64,000 bases of DNA from Shinella zoogloeoides (GTDB taxonomy: Bacteria > Pseudomonadota > Alphaproteobacteria > Rhizobiales > Rhizobiaceae). The DNA lies in the NCBI RefSeq assembly GCF_033705735.1, contig NZ_CP131131.1:1550001-1614000 (forward strand), read 5' to 3'. The position numbers were made by a program, and so were the translations under genes. Numbering within the stretch: position 1 is the first letter of the stretch; every line of letters starts with the position of its first letter. The notes beneath the pieces were generated by a model that worked only from the letters and a program-made list of their open reading frames with translations, made no database searches and had not been told where the DNA came from. This document shows positions 8,343 through 16,602 of the stretch, in pieces.

Positions 8343-10316
8343 TCAGAACTTCACGCCCGCATGCAGCGTGATCGTGCGGCCCGCCGCGTAGACCGGATCG
8401 ATACCACCGCGGTTCGAACTCGTGGCATAGCTCGACCGCTCGAAATACTTCCTGTCGAACAGGTTATCGACGCTGAGACGCAGGGTGACGTTCTCATAGG
8501 ACGGCGGCGTCCACTCGGTATAGATGTTGACCACGGTATAGGACGGCTGGTCGTAGAAGCCGCTCGCCGTCGCCAGCGCGTCGGAGATCTTGCCGGCCCA
8601 GGCCACCGTCGTGCCGACCTTCATGTTGTAGTCGGGGATGGCGTGGTCGATGTAGAAGGTCGCCATGTCGCCGACCGGCATGAAGGTTCCGCTGTTCGGC
8701 AGGGCCGACTTGCCGCCCGCCGTCACCCTGGCATGGGTGAAGGTCGCGCCGAAGGTGGTCTCCTCCCATGTATAGCTCGCATTGAGCGTGACGCCGCGGC
8801 TGCGGTATTCGTTCGGATCGTTGTTGAGCGAGGGCGCGTCGTAGTTCGGCAGGCCGTTGATGCGCGTGTCGAACAGCGTCACCCCGGCATTCCAGTCCTC
8901 GCCGCCGAAATTCGCACCGACCTTGAAGTTCTTCGCCGAGCCCGTGTCGAAGGACGGGTCGGTGTAAAACGCGTTGTCGCGCGCATGGACATAGCCGTAA
9001 TCGCCGATGACGTAGCCGAGCCAGGTGCGCGAGGCGCCGGCGAATACCTCGAAGCTCTCGGTGAACTTGTAGGCGACCGTCGCGTTCACGCTCGCGCCGC
9101 TGTCGGAGAAGCGCTTGTCGTCCCAGTCGTTAAAGCGGTGCGTGTCGTAGCGCGCGCCGGTCGAGACGTTGAAGCCGTTGTCGAATTCGAAGCGGCCCTG
9201 TGTGAAGACGCCGACCTGCGTGGTGTCGAAGTCGCGGTAGCGGCGGTTGTTGTTGCCGTAATTGTCGGTGTGGTAGTCGTGCTGGCCGAAATCGAGGCCG
9301 GCGGTGATCTTGCCGGAATCGATCGTGAAGGTGTTCTGTATCTTGCCGCCGTAAAGGTCCTCGTTGAGGATCATGTTGCCGTTCGTGCGGTTCTGGTAGT
9401 TGGTCCGCCAATAGTCGTTCTGGCTGTAATACAGCATGAATTCGGGATCCCAGAGATCCGTCGGGGCGGTCGAGCTGTAGGTCAGCTTGACGGTGTCGCG
9501 GGCGACCTCCAGCGGATGCAGCTCATCGCCGGCCAAGCCCATGTTCATCTTGATCAGGCGATCCGCCTTGTCGCGGCTGCGCTCGTAGCCGAGTTCGAAG
9601 CGGTTGTCCTCGATCTCGTAGCCGAGCTTGGCGAGGATGTTGCGGGCGGCCGGTTCCGTGCCCTTCACGACGTCGCCATGGCCGTCCTTGTATTCCTTGC
9701 CCTTCTGGCCGTGAGTCATGACGAACCAGTCGAAGTCGCCGACGCGGCCATAGGCCGCCGCACTGCCGGAAACGCCGCTGCCGTTGGTGCCGACCGAGGT
9801 GCCGATCCGCGCGCCAAAATCCTTGCCGTCCTCCAGCAGGTCCTTCGCGCCGACCGTCTCGTAGCGCACCGCGCCGGCCGCCGCGGCAAAGCCGGAATCG
9901 GCCGCGGCCGCGCCCGCTTCCACCTCGACGCGCTTGAGGAAGGCGGGGTCGATGACGCTGGAGCCCGTATGGTGCCAGCTCGTCGCCGTCTGCGGCACGC
10001 CGTCGACCGTCACGGCAAGGTTGGACTGCTCCATGCCGAAGACGTGGATGCGCTTGGACGGCCCGCCGCCACCCGATACCGTGATGGAGGACTGGCGCGA
10101 GAACAGCTCGGACACATTGGCCGGCTTCAGCTTCTCCAGCTCGTCCTCGGACACGACCGTGCCGCCCGTGGCGACCACGTTGTCGCGGCCCTGGTTGATG
10201 ACGGTGATCGTATCGAGCACGGTCACCTCCTCCTGTTTCTTCTCCTCGGCGTGAAGGGCGGAAGACAAAGCGAGCAGGGAAACGCCGGCAAGCGGCATCA
10301 AGCGGGTGAATTTCAT
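8343..10316 (-). CDS. TonB-dependent outer-membrane siderophore receptor
   Basis: A 657-residue outer-membrane receptor. Residues 1-23 are a signal peptide (ending ALHA). A TonB-box-like '[11 protein letters not shown]' lies at about 29-39. The plug domain follows ('[55 protein letters not shown]', roughly 45-160), then a 22-strand barrel. The C-terminal part has '[19 protein letters not shown]' and ends in Phe (LHAGVKF), the usual outer-membrane assembly signal. It would import a ferric chelate for the ABC system encoded downstream. The ligand is not identifiable. A TGA-N9-TCA iron-responsive operator candidate lies about 96-110 bases upstream, and an AraC-type activator is divergent. Confidence 0.93.
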   Translation of the reverse strand: MKFTRLMPLAGVSLLALSSALHAEEKKQEEVTVLDTITVINQGRDNVVATGGTVVSEDELEKLKPANVSELFSRQSSITVSGGGGPSKRIHVFGMEQSNLAVTVDGVPQTATSWHHTGSSVIDPAFLKRVEVEAGAAAADSGFAAAAGAVRYETVGAKDLLEDGKDFGARIGTSVGTNGSGVSGSAAAYGRVGDFDWFVMTHGQKGKEYKDGHGDVVKGTEPAARNILAKLGYEIEDNRFELGYERSRDKADRLIKMNMGLAGDELHPLEVARDTVKLTYSSTAPTDLWDPEFMLYYSQNDYWRTNYQNRTNGNMILNEDLYGGKIQNTFTIDSGKITAGLDFGQHDYHTDNYGNNNRRYRDFDTTQVGVFTQGRFEFDNGFNVSTGARYDTHRFNDWDDKRFSDSGASVNATVAYKFTESFEVFAGASRTWLGYVIGDYGYVHARDNAFYTDPSFDTGSAKNFKVGANFGGEDWNAGVTLFDTRINGLPNYDAPSLNNDPNEYRSRGVTLNASYTWEETTFGATFTHARVTAGGKSALPNSGTFMPVGDMATFYIDHAIPDYNMKVGTTVAWAGKISDALATASGFYDQPSYTVVNIYTEWTPPSYENVTLRLSVDNLFDRKYFERSSYATSSNRGGIDPVYAAGRTITLHAGVKF

Positions 10317-10411
10317 CTCGGTACTCCAGCCGGTCGATCGAAGGGGCGGGAAAGCCCCCTGCCTTCGCTTCGGGCGGCGGACTTGTCACCCGCGAGGGAA
10401 GGGCATAAACA

Positions 10412-10426
10412 TGATTTCTGAACTCA
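10412..10426. promoter_or_regulatory. Candidate iron-responsive operator (RirA IRO box)
   Basis: The sequence TGATTTCTGAACTCA fits TGA-N9-TCA, the iron-responsive operator recognised by RirA in rhizobia. It lies in the 236-bp divergent region between the receptor gene (start 10316) and the AraC-type regulator (start 10553). Rhizobia generally use RirA rather than Fur for iron control. The match is to a short consensus and rests on position as much as sequence. Confidence 0.6.
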
Positions 10427-10552
10427 TGTATTAGGGAGCACCCGCCCCTCTGTCGACGCGAAAGGTTTTGTCCGAAATGTCAAAAATTTACGCAGAAACG
10501 GCGTAGCCGCGCAGCACCCGAACCAATCGAATTCTGACTTCAGGGCCATCCC

Positions 10553-11428
10553 ATGCTGTATACGCCGGAAGAACTTTTCGTCGGTTCCGTCGAGAATGTG
10601 CCGAACTGCACGCCCTATACGGGCGAGCAGACAATCTGGCCAAAATTCATGCTGATGATCGTGCTGGAGGGGCAGCAGCAGTTCGTCATCGACGACGTCC
10701 CCTTCCGGCTGGAGGCCGGCACGGGCAAAAGACGCATGCCGCTGGTCTTCATGCTGAACGTCGCACAGCACAGCACGTTGCGCTTCATCACCAATAGCGG
10801 CGCGCCGCTGCGCAAGGTCATGATCGCCGCGCCCCGGCCGTGGCTGAGTCGCCTGATGGAGACGGAGGACCGCGTACCGACGAAGCCGCTGCACGATTTC
10901 TTCGCCCGGCACCTGGCGCATTTCTCCTTCGAGCCGGGGCAGCACATCCTGCAGCTCGCGGAAAAGATCGTGCATCCCCCGCCGCTGCTGGAAGGCGAGC
11001 TCGGCTCCCTTTATCTGAGGGCGCAGGGGCTCGACATCATGTGGCAATCCTGCCTGGCGATGATGGCGGAGGAGATGGAGAGCCCGCCGGCTCCCTCTTT
11101 CCTCAGCCTCAGGGCCTGCGAACGCGCCCGCGATTATATCCTGGGCAATCTCGGCAAGGACCTCACCATCGACCTGATCGCCAGCGAGGTCGGCGCCAGC
11201 CCCTCCACCGTGCAGCGTCGATTCAAGGAGCATTTCGGCGTAACGGTCTTCGACTTCGTGCGCGAACAGCGGCTGGAGACGGCGCGGGCGGCGCTTGCCA
11301 ACGAGCGCGTTCCGGTCGGCACCGCCGCCTATCTCGCCGGCTACAACCATGTCTCCAGCTTCAGCACCGCGTTCCGCAAGGCCTACGGGCTGACGCCCAA
11401 GCAGGTCCGCAACAGCAGGCAGCCGTAA
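10553..11428 (+). CDS. AraC family transcriptional regulator (PchR-like, siderophore-linked)
   Basis: A 291-residue regulator. The N-terminal half (about 1-185) is an AraC-type effector-binding region. The C-terminal 100 residues hold the double helix-turn-helix: 'LSLRACERARDYILGNLGKDLTIDLIASEVGASPSTVQRRFKEHFGVTVFDFV...GYNHVSSFSTAFRKAYGLTPKQVR'. It is divergent from the receptor gene. By analogy with PchR, YbtA and AlcR, it probably activates the receptor-ABC operon when the cognate ferric siderophore is present. The ATG is the first in the frame. It converges with the endonuclease-family gene, leaving only 11 bases between stops. Confidence 0.9.
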   Translation: MLYTPEELFVGSVENVPNCTPYTGEQTIWPKFMLMIVLEGQQQFVIDDVPFRLEAGTGKRRMPLVFMLNVAQHSTLRFITNSGAPLRKVMIAAPRPWLSRLMETEDRVPTKPLHDFFARHLAHFSFEPGQHILQLAEKIVHPPPLLEGELGSLYLRAQGLDIMWQSCLAMMAEEMESPPAPSFLSLRACERARDYILGNLGKDLTIDLIASEVGASPSTVQRRFKEHFGVTVFDFVREQRLETARAALANERVPVGTAAYLAGYNHVSSFSTAFRKAYGLTPKQVRNSRQP

Positions 11429-11439
11429 AGCACCGAAGG

Positions 11440-12165
11440 CTATTCGATCTCCAGATCGGCCCATAGCGGCAGGTGGTCGGAGGCGCGGCGGGCGAGAGGG
11501 GTGTCATGCACCGCCGTGCGGTGGACCCTGACCTCCTCGCCGACGAAGATGTGGTCGAGGCGCAGGAGCGGGAAGCGCGATGGGAAGGTCGGCCGGATCC
11601 GGCCGCCGGCCTCGACCTGCGCATCCTTCAGCCGCCGCACGAGAAGTTTGTAGGAGGCCGAGCGCGTCACTGCGTTGAGGTCGCCGGCAAAGAGGATGCG
11701 CGCATCCCCCGGCATCGGCGCGCCGAGCCAGTCCGGCCCGATCAGCGCCTCGGTCTGGCGCACGCGCTCGGCGCCGAGAAGGCCGAGATGGGTGACGAAG
11801 ACCTGAAGCCTCGCCTCGCCTGCCGGCACTTCCACCCAGAGCGCGCCGCGCGGCTCCCCGCGGGACGGCAGCCCCCCGGCCTTGACGAGCCGCGTCGGCA
11901 GCGCCGTCAGCAGGGCATCGCCATAGCGCTCCTCCTCGAGATGGAGCGCGGGATGGAAATGCGAGACCATGCTCAGGTGCTTCGCGATGCTTTCGGCCTG
12001 GTCGATGCCGCCGCTGCGCGCCCGCGCGACATCCACCTCCTGCAACGCGACGATATCCGCCTCGCATTCGGCGATCACCTCGGCGATGCGGCCGGGATCG
12101 AGCCGCCGGTCCGTGCCGAAGCAGCTATGCACGTTGTAGGTCACCAGTCGCAGTCGTCTTCCCAT
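11440..12165 (-). CDS. ybhP: Endonuclease/exonuclease/phosphatase family protein (YbhP-like)
   Basis: A 241-residue member of the Mg-dependent DNase I/exonuclease III/sphingomyelinase fold. Motifs run in order: 'VTYNVHSCFG' (metal Asn), 'DIVALQEVD' (metal Glu), 'FVTHLGL' (catalytic His), 'FAGDLNA' (Asp/Asn), 'LRLDHIFV' and terminal 'SDHLPLWADL' (catalytic Asp-His). No signal peptide is obvious. Together with the YbhN-like and cardiolipin-synthase-like genes next to it, it recalls the E. coli ybhP-ybhO-ybhN group, where YbhP is a companion of cardiolipin synthase B. The substrate (nucleic acid or phospholipid headgroup) is not decidable from sequence. Confidence 0.85.
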   Translation of the reverse strand: MGRRLRLVTYNVHSCFGTDRRLDPGRIAEVIAECEADIVALQEVDVARARSGGIDQAESIAKHLSMVSHFHPALHLEEERYGDALLTALPTRLVKAGGLPSRGEPRGALWVEVPAGEARLQVFVTHLGLLGAERVRQTEALIGPDWLGAPMPGDARILFAGDLNAVTRSASYKLLVRRLKDAQVEAGGRIRPTFPSRFPLLRLDHIFVGEEVRVHRTAVHDTPLARRASDHLPLWADLEIE

Positions 12166-12246
12166 GCCTTCCTCTCAAGCCCCGGACGCCATTGGAACAC
12201 GGAAGGCGTTGTTTTCGTTCCGTTCCCTCGAACTGAAGGAAAACGC

Positions 12247-13179
12247 ATGAAACGCACCCATATCCTCCACGCGGCCGTCGCCGGCGCCGTTCTCGTCGCC
12301 GGCTGGCTGGTCTACCGGACGCTCAGCCAATATTCCTGGGAGGATATCCGCAACTCCGTTTCCGCGATCCCGAAGATGAATTTCGCCCTGGCGCTCGCCT
12401 TCTCGGCTGGCTCCTATGTCTGCCTGACTTTCTTCGATTTCCTGGCGCTGCGCTATGTCGGCAAGCCGCTCCCCTACCGGCAGGCGGCGCTCGCCTCCTT
12501 CACCAGCCTTTCGATCGGCCACAATGTCGGCATCGCGGCGCTCAGCAGCGGTGCGGTGCGCTACCGCTTCTACAGGCGCTGGGGCCTCGATACGGAGGAG
12601 ATCGCCAAGCTGATCGTCTTCTGCGGGGTGACGGTCGGCCTCGGGCTGATCGTGCTCGCGGGCATCTGCCTCATCCTGCTTCCCGGCACCGCCGGCAAGG
12701 TGGCGGGTCTCGGCAGGGCCGCCTCGCTGGCGCTCGGCCTTGCCTGCCTTGCAGTCGGCGCCGTCTATCTTGCGCTTTCCGCCTTTCTGCGCAGCGAGCT
12801 GCATGTCCGGCACTGGCGCTTCGCGCTGCCGTCGCCGGGGCTGGCCGCCCTGCAACTGGCGGTCGGCACGGCGAATTTCGCCTTCGTCGCGGCGTGCCTT
12901 CACCAGCTCCTGAACGGTGACGTCGGTTATATGGAAACGACCGCGGCCTATGTGATGGGCAACCTCACGGCCCTCGTCAGCCATGTGCCCGGGGGGCTCG
13001 GCGTCATGGAGGCCGCGATCGTCTTCCTTCTCGGGAGCTCGGCCTCGATCGGCGCGCTGATCGCGTTCCGGGCGGCCTATTTCTTCATTCCGCTTCCGCT
13101 CGGGGTGGTCTGCCTGCTCGCCAGCGAAGCCTTGCTGGATGCCAACGGCGAGGACGCCCTGCGCAAGAATCCCGGCTGA
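12247..13179 (+). CDS. ybhN: Lysylphosphatidylglycerol synthase TM region/UPF0104 protein (YbhN-like)
   Basis: A 310-residue inner-membrane protein with about eight to nine hydrophobic segments, of the UPF0104/LPG-synthetase-TM family. Typical sequences are 'GHNVGIAALSSGAVRYRFY', 'YVMGNLTALVSHVPGGLGVMEA' and a final hydrophobic hairpin 'AYFFIPLPLGVVCLLASE'. The start ATG at 12247 has AAGGA upstream; the open frame before it is antisense to the neighbouring gene and lacks coding character. It probably works on membrane phospholipids together with the adjacent cardiolipin-synthase-like enzyme. Its last 103 bases overlap the 3' end of the oppositely oriented phospholipase D gene. Confidence 0.88.
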   Translation: MKRTHILHAAVAGAVLVAGWLVYRTLSQYSWEDIRNSVSAIPKMNFALALAFSAGSYVCLTFFDFLALRYVGKPLPYRQAALASFTSLSIGHNVGIAALSSGAVRYRFYRRWGLDTEEIAKLIVFCGVTVGLGLIVLAGICLILLPGTAGKVAGLGRAASLALGLACLAVGAVYLALSAFLRSELHVRHWRFALPSPGLAALQLAVGTANFAFVAACLHQLLNGDVGYMETTAAYVMGNLTALVSHVPGGLGVMEAAIVFLLGSSASIGALIAFRAAYFFIPLPLGVVCLLASEALLDANGEDALRKNPG

Positions 13180-14609
13180 CGGCCAGGCAGCGCCCGCCAG
13201 CCGGCAAACCAGCCGGACAGCGGCCACCAGGGCGCCACCGGATCGACGAGCGCGGTGCCCGGAACGGGCGCCGTCGCCCGGCCACCCTTCGCGTCGCGGA
13301 ACGGCCGCAGCCCCCGCGCCTTGCCATTGAAAGCATCGATCACCGTGCCGAGACGCCCTTCCGTGCGCACGGCAGCGCCGAAGGTCCCGGCATCCGCATC
13401 GAGATGCTCGGCCAGCAGCCGGTCGCGCAACGTGACGATACCGCGCCGCTCCGCATCCGTCTGCGCCTCAACGGCGATATCCAGCTCGGTATCCAGTCCC
13501 TCGCTGCGCTGGTTGAGATTGGAGGAGCCGATACGCAGGAAGGCATCGTCGACGATGACCAGCTTGGAATGGATGATGATCTCCTGCTCCGAACCGTCGG
13601 CCTTCGGCACGACGGGGTAGAAGGCGCGCATCCGCCCGTGCCGGTCGCACTGCGCAAGGCGGCGGATGAAGCGGTCGCGGTTGGCCCCGAGCACCAGACG
13701 CTCGATCATGCCGTGGGAACTCAGGGTCGAGACGATGACGACCTCGGGCCCGTCCGGCTCGGCAAGCCTTTCGCACAGCACGTCGCAAACCCGCACCGAG
13801 GCGAAATACTGGCTTTCGATATAGATCTGGCGGCGGGCGGCCTTGAGGGCCGCGATGGTGAGCTCCACAGCCTCGGCGATCCCCTCGCGCCCGCGGATCG
13901 CCGGCTCCGTGCGGGCGAAGGCGACGCCGACCGCCGTCATGTCGGCGACCCGGCCGTCGAGACGGATATCGGCCGGGATTTTCAGCGCCGGGATTGCCTC
14001 GTCCGTGGCGAGAAGCCAGCGATGGCGCGCCGTGTCGCCGGCAAGCCGGGCCGCCTCGCCTTCCAGCCCCACCTGCATGTCGTGCACCGGCTCGTAGCGC
14101 TTGCCCGAAGGCATCGTGCGGTGGGGATCGTCGGCGCGGTGGGCGCTCGTGTCCCAGCGCTTGGCCGTGAGATCGATGCCGCCGACAAAGGCGACCTGGT
14201 CGTCCACGACGACGAGTTTCTGGTGGTGCGATCCCCGCAGCGGATGACGACTGTCGAAAGCCAGCATGATGCGCGGGTGGGACGACCAGCGACGCTTGCG
14301 GAACATCTTCAGCGACTTGCCGGAATAGACCGGCCCCATCGCCCAGACCAGCACGCGGATCGTCAGCACCGGCCGCTCTTCGACGAGCCGCAGCAGAAAG
14401 GCGCCGAGCGTCGGGGATTGCGGATCGCCCGGTCGCAGGCGGATGTCGGGATTGAAATCCCAGCCGACGATCCAGACTTCCTGCCGCGCCTGTTCCAGCG
14501 CGCTTTCCAGCGCTTCGAAATAGGCCTCGCCGTCGACGAGCACGCTCAGCCTGTCTGCGCTCGCGACACGCCAGACGTTGCGGCCGGGCTGGATGATGGA
14601 GGAAGGCAT
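13077..14609 (-). CDS. Phospholipase D family protein, cardiolipin synthase B (ClsB/YbhO)-like
   Basis: About 510 residues from the ATG at 14609 (a GTG at 14651 gives 524). Two HxKxxxxD motifs mark the two catalytic halves: HQKLVVVD at about 129-136 with 'VGGIDL', and HSKLVIVD at about 347-354 with 'GSSNLNQRSEG'. There is no N-terminal membrane segment, as in ClsB rather than ClsA. It likely makes cardiolipin or exchanges phospholipid headgroups at the inner membrane. Its C-terminal tail (about 35 residues from 'PGRQPGFLRRASS') has no family character and is read antisense to the end of the YbhN-like gene. Neighbours mirror the E. coli ybhN-O-P set. Confidence 0.88.
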   Translation of the reverse strand: MPSSIIQPGRNVWRVASADRLSVLVDGEAYFEALESALEQARQEVWIVGWDFNPDIRLRPGDPQSPTLGAFLLRLVEERPVLTIRVLVWAMGPVYSGKSLKMFRKRRWSSHPRIMLAFDSRHPLRGSHHQKLVVVDDQVAFVGGIDLTAKRWDTSAHRADDPHRTMPSGKRYEPVHDMQVGLEGEAARLAGDTARHRWLLATDEAIPALKIPADIRLDGRVADMTAVGVAFARTEPAIRGREGIAEAVELTIAALKAARRQIYIESQYFASVRVCDVLCERLAEPDGPEVVIVSTLSSHGMIERLVLGANRDRFIRRLAQCDRHGRMRAFYPVVPKADGSEQEIIIHSKLVIVDDAFLRIGSSNLNQRSEGLDTELDIAVEAQTDAERRGIVTLRDRLLAEHLDADAGTFGAAVRTEGRLGTVIDAFNGKARGLRPFRDAKGGRATAPVPGTALVDPVAPWWPLSGWFAGWRALPGRQPGFLRRASSPLASSKASLASRQTTPSGSGMKK

Positions 14610-14852
14610 GCTGGTTGCTGCCCCGGTCAACGGAAACCCTTCGCTTTGCACTCTCTGCCGCCTTGTTTGCTGACGTCACTGGTTCGCGCGATCAAAATCC
14701 CCGGAAGAGCGTTTGGTTCCGCACCCGGCCGACGGGTGCCGCACGAAGCCGCTGTTGATTGCCGGAAACGGCTCTGGACGGGAGCCGCCTGATCGCGCTT
14801 TAACGGGGCGGACGGCATCTTCGCCGCAAAGCACCTCACCGGGCGGAACCAG

Positions 14853-15746
14853 ATGCCGATCCACGAACTTGCCGCCCTCGGCGCCGCGACCTGCTGGGCC
14901 TTCACCGGATTGATCTCGGCGGGGCCCGCCGGCCATCTCGGGGCGCTCGCCTTCAACCGCGCCCGCCAGATTTTCGTCACGGGGCTTCTGGCGCTCTATG
15001 TGCTCGCCAGCGGGGCGTGGCATCAGCTCGACATGGCCAATGCGGGTCCCCTGCTGCTTTCCGGCCTCATCGGCATCTTCATCGGCGATACGCTGCTCTT
15101 TGCGACGCTCAACCGCGTCGGCCCGCGCCGCTCCGGCATCCTCTTCGCGCTCAACGCGCCGATCGCCGCCCTGCTCGGCTGGCTGGTGCTCGGCGAATCC
15201 CTGCCGCCGCTTGCGATCGCCGGCATCGCGCTGACGGCGGCCGGCGTGTTCCTCGCCATTCTCTTCGGCAAGCGGCGGGCGCAGATCCACCAGTGGGAAA
15301 CGGTCAAGGGGCCGCTCTGGATCGGCGTGCTGCTGGGGATCGGCGCGGCGACGGGCCAGGCGATCGGCTCCATCATCGCCCGCCCCGTCATGGAGACGGG
15401 CATCGATCCCTTCCTCGCCTCGCTCATGCGCGTCGGCGTGGCGGCCTTCTGCCTCAGCATCCTGATCCAGCTGCCCATCCCCTCCGTCAAGCCGAAGGGG
15501 CCGCTGACGCTGAAGATCGCGGTCCTCACCGCGCTGACCGGCATTCTCGCGCTGGCGATGGGCATGACGCTGCTGCTCTTTGCGCTTTCCGGCGGAAAGG
15601 TCGGCATCGTCTCGACCCTCTCGGCCACCTCGCCCGTCATGATCCTGCCGATGCTGTGGCTGCGCACCGGCGAACGGCCCGCTGGCGGCGCCTGGGCGGG
15701 CGCGGCCCTCGTCGTCATCGGCATGGCGCTCATCTTCATCCGCTGA
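14853..15746 (+). CDS. DMT superfamily (EamA) transporter
   Basis: A 297-residue protein of two EamA repeats with ten predicted membrane helices. Typical features are the N-terminal 'LGAATCWAFTGLISAGPAGHLGALAFNRARQIFVTGLL', 'GDTLLFATLNRVGPRRSGILFALNAPIAALLGWLVLGE' closing the first repeat, and 'STLSATSPVMILPMLWLRTGERPAGGAWAGAALVVIGMALI' closing the second. The substrate is unknown; the family exports or imports amino acids, nucleotide sugars and other metabolites. It is a stand-alone gene, divergent from the phospholipase D gene, followed at once by a 14-bp perfect palindrome. Confidence 0.9.
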   Translation: MPIHELAALGAATCWAFTGLISAGPAGHLGALAFNRARQIFVTGLLALYVLASGAWHQLDMANAGPLLLSGLIGIFIGDTLLFATLNRVGPRRSGILFALNAPIAALLGWLVLGESLPPLAIAGIALTAAGVFLAILFGKRRAQIHQWETVKGPLWIGVLLGIGAATGQAIGSIIARPVMETGIDPFLASLMRVGVAAFCLSILIQLPIPSVKPKGPLTLKIAVLTALTGILALAMGMTLLLFALSGGKVGIVSTLSATSPVMILPMLWLRTGERPAGGAWAGAALVVIGMALIFIR

Positions 15747-16056
15747 CAGCCGCCGGCGGCTCTTGGCAAGCCCGCGACCGGCACCAAAGAATTGCAGCAC
15801 ACCCGTCGGGGAACATGGGGCGGGCCGATCCCGTTCGGGGGGCGGAGGAGGCATGCTGTCCGTCTACGGGACAGGCCATGCGTCTTTCTCGCCCGCGCTT
15901 TTCCGGCACAACGCAGATGATGAAAATTCGATTAAAATCCTTCCCTGCCGGTTTACGGGCCGCATACCAATGCGCCGCTCGCAATCGCCGGTAGGTGGGA
16001 TCGACCGGACGAGGCGGTACCTTGGCGCCGCTCCATGATGGAGCCCGATTCGAGGA
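15747..16056. other. Intergenic region downstream of the EamA transporter gene
   Basis: This 310-bp stretch has a perfect 14-bp palindrome (15748-15761, AGCCGCC-GGCGGCT) right after the transporter stop codon, which could form a short hairpin, but no T-run follows. The rest is less GC-biased than its surroundings around 15910-15960. No convincing gene, RNA or repeat was seen. A weak GAGGA ribosome-binding sequence at its right end serves the small gene at 16057. Confidence 0.5.
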
Positions 16057-16593
16057 ATGACCATGCCCCACCAGCGCCTCCGTCGCCCCTTCCGGGACCA
16101 CGCGCCCGCCGACCGTCTCGCCCGCGCGATACGCGATATCGACAGGCAGATCGAGGCACACCGGCTTGCCGACGAGCCCGCGCCGCTCAGCGCCTATCGC
16201 GCCCGCCTCATCCTCAAGGAAGCCCATGCCCGCTGCCGTGAACGCGTGGAAAGCCGGGCGCCGTCCGTTCCTTTCCTACAAGCTGCGCGGCCCGATGTGA
16301 TGCCCAAGCCGCATCGGTCACGCAGGGACCCGGTCGAGCGATACGAGGCGCTCCCGGGTCCTCACCATTCCCTTGCCGAAGGACAGGAGACTTGCCTTGT
16401 GCCGGCGAGCGAGGCAGATTTGCGTTTCCGCAGATTCACGTGCGGATCGCATGCCTATGAGGGGACGACCATGGCCTATGACTGGACCGGTGAAACGACG
16501 CGCAAACGCAATCGCCTGAAACTTGCGACCGCCGTCCTTCTCAGCCTCGTCATCGTTCTCGGCATCCCGGCCGCGCTTTCACCCTTCCTCTGA
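16057..16593 (+). CDS. Hypothetical protein, possibly two overlapping in-frame genes
   Basis: An open frame of 178 codons from an ATG preceded by GAGGA. The first 65 residues ('RLARAIRDIDRQIEAHRLADEPAPLSAYRARLILKEAHARCRER') look like a genuine charged helical protein. Residues about 68-138 look non-coding in composition. The last 40 residues form a separate-looking membrane peptide with its own ribosome-binding site at 16459-16464 (see 16471-16593). The true product may therefore be a short helical protein with a read-through tail, or a single fused protein. I do not recognise a family. Confidence 0.45.
   Translation: MTMPHQRLRRPFRDHAPADRLARAIRDIDRQIEAHRLADEPAPLSAYRARLILKEAHARCRERVESRAPSVPFLQAARPDVMPKPHRSRRDPVERYEALPGPHHSLAEGQETCLVPASEADLRFRRFTCGSHAYEGTTMAYDWTGETTRKRNRLKLATAVLLSLVIVLGIPAALSPFL
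16471..16593 (+). CDS. Small membrane protein of 40 residues
   Basis: The ATG at 16471 is preceded by GAGGGG at a good distance (about 6-7 bases). The peptide MAYDWTGETTRKRNRLKLAT has a basic cytoplasmic N-terminus, followed by one strongly hydrophobic helix (residues about 18-37) and a stop. Single-helix small proteins with an 'M-Y-DWTGERTRRR'-like start occur in rhizobia; their function is unknown. It is in frame with the 178-codon reading frame starting at 16057, so it could be an internal start of that gene. A hairpin with 7-bp arms (16608-16626) follows 15 bases after the stop. Confidence 0.55.
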   Translation: MAYDWTGETTRKRNRLKLATAVLLSLVIVLGIPAALSPFL

Positions 16594-16602
16594 TCGGACC
16601 GG

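Noticed and set aside
7041..10421. A 1126-codon open frame on the plus strand
   Set aside because: It lies opposite the siderophore binding protein and TonB-dependent receptor genes, which have clear signal peptides and motifs. The antisense peptide has none.
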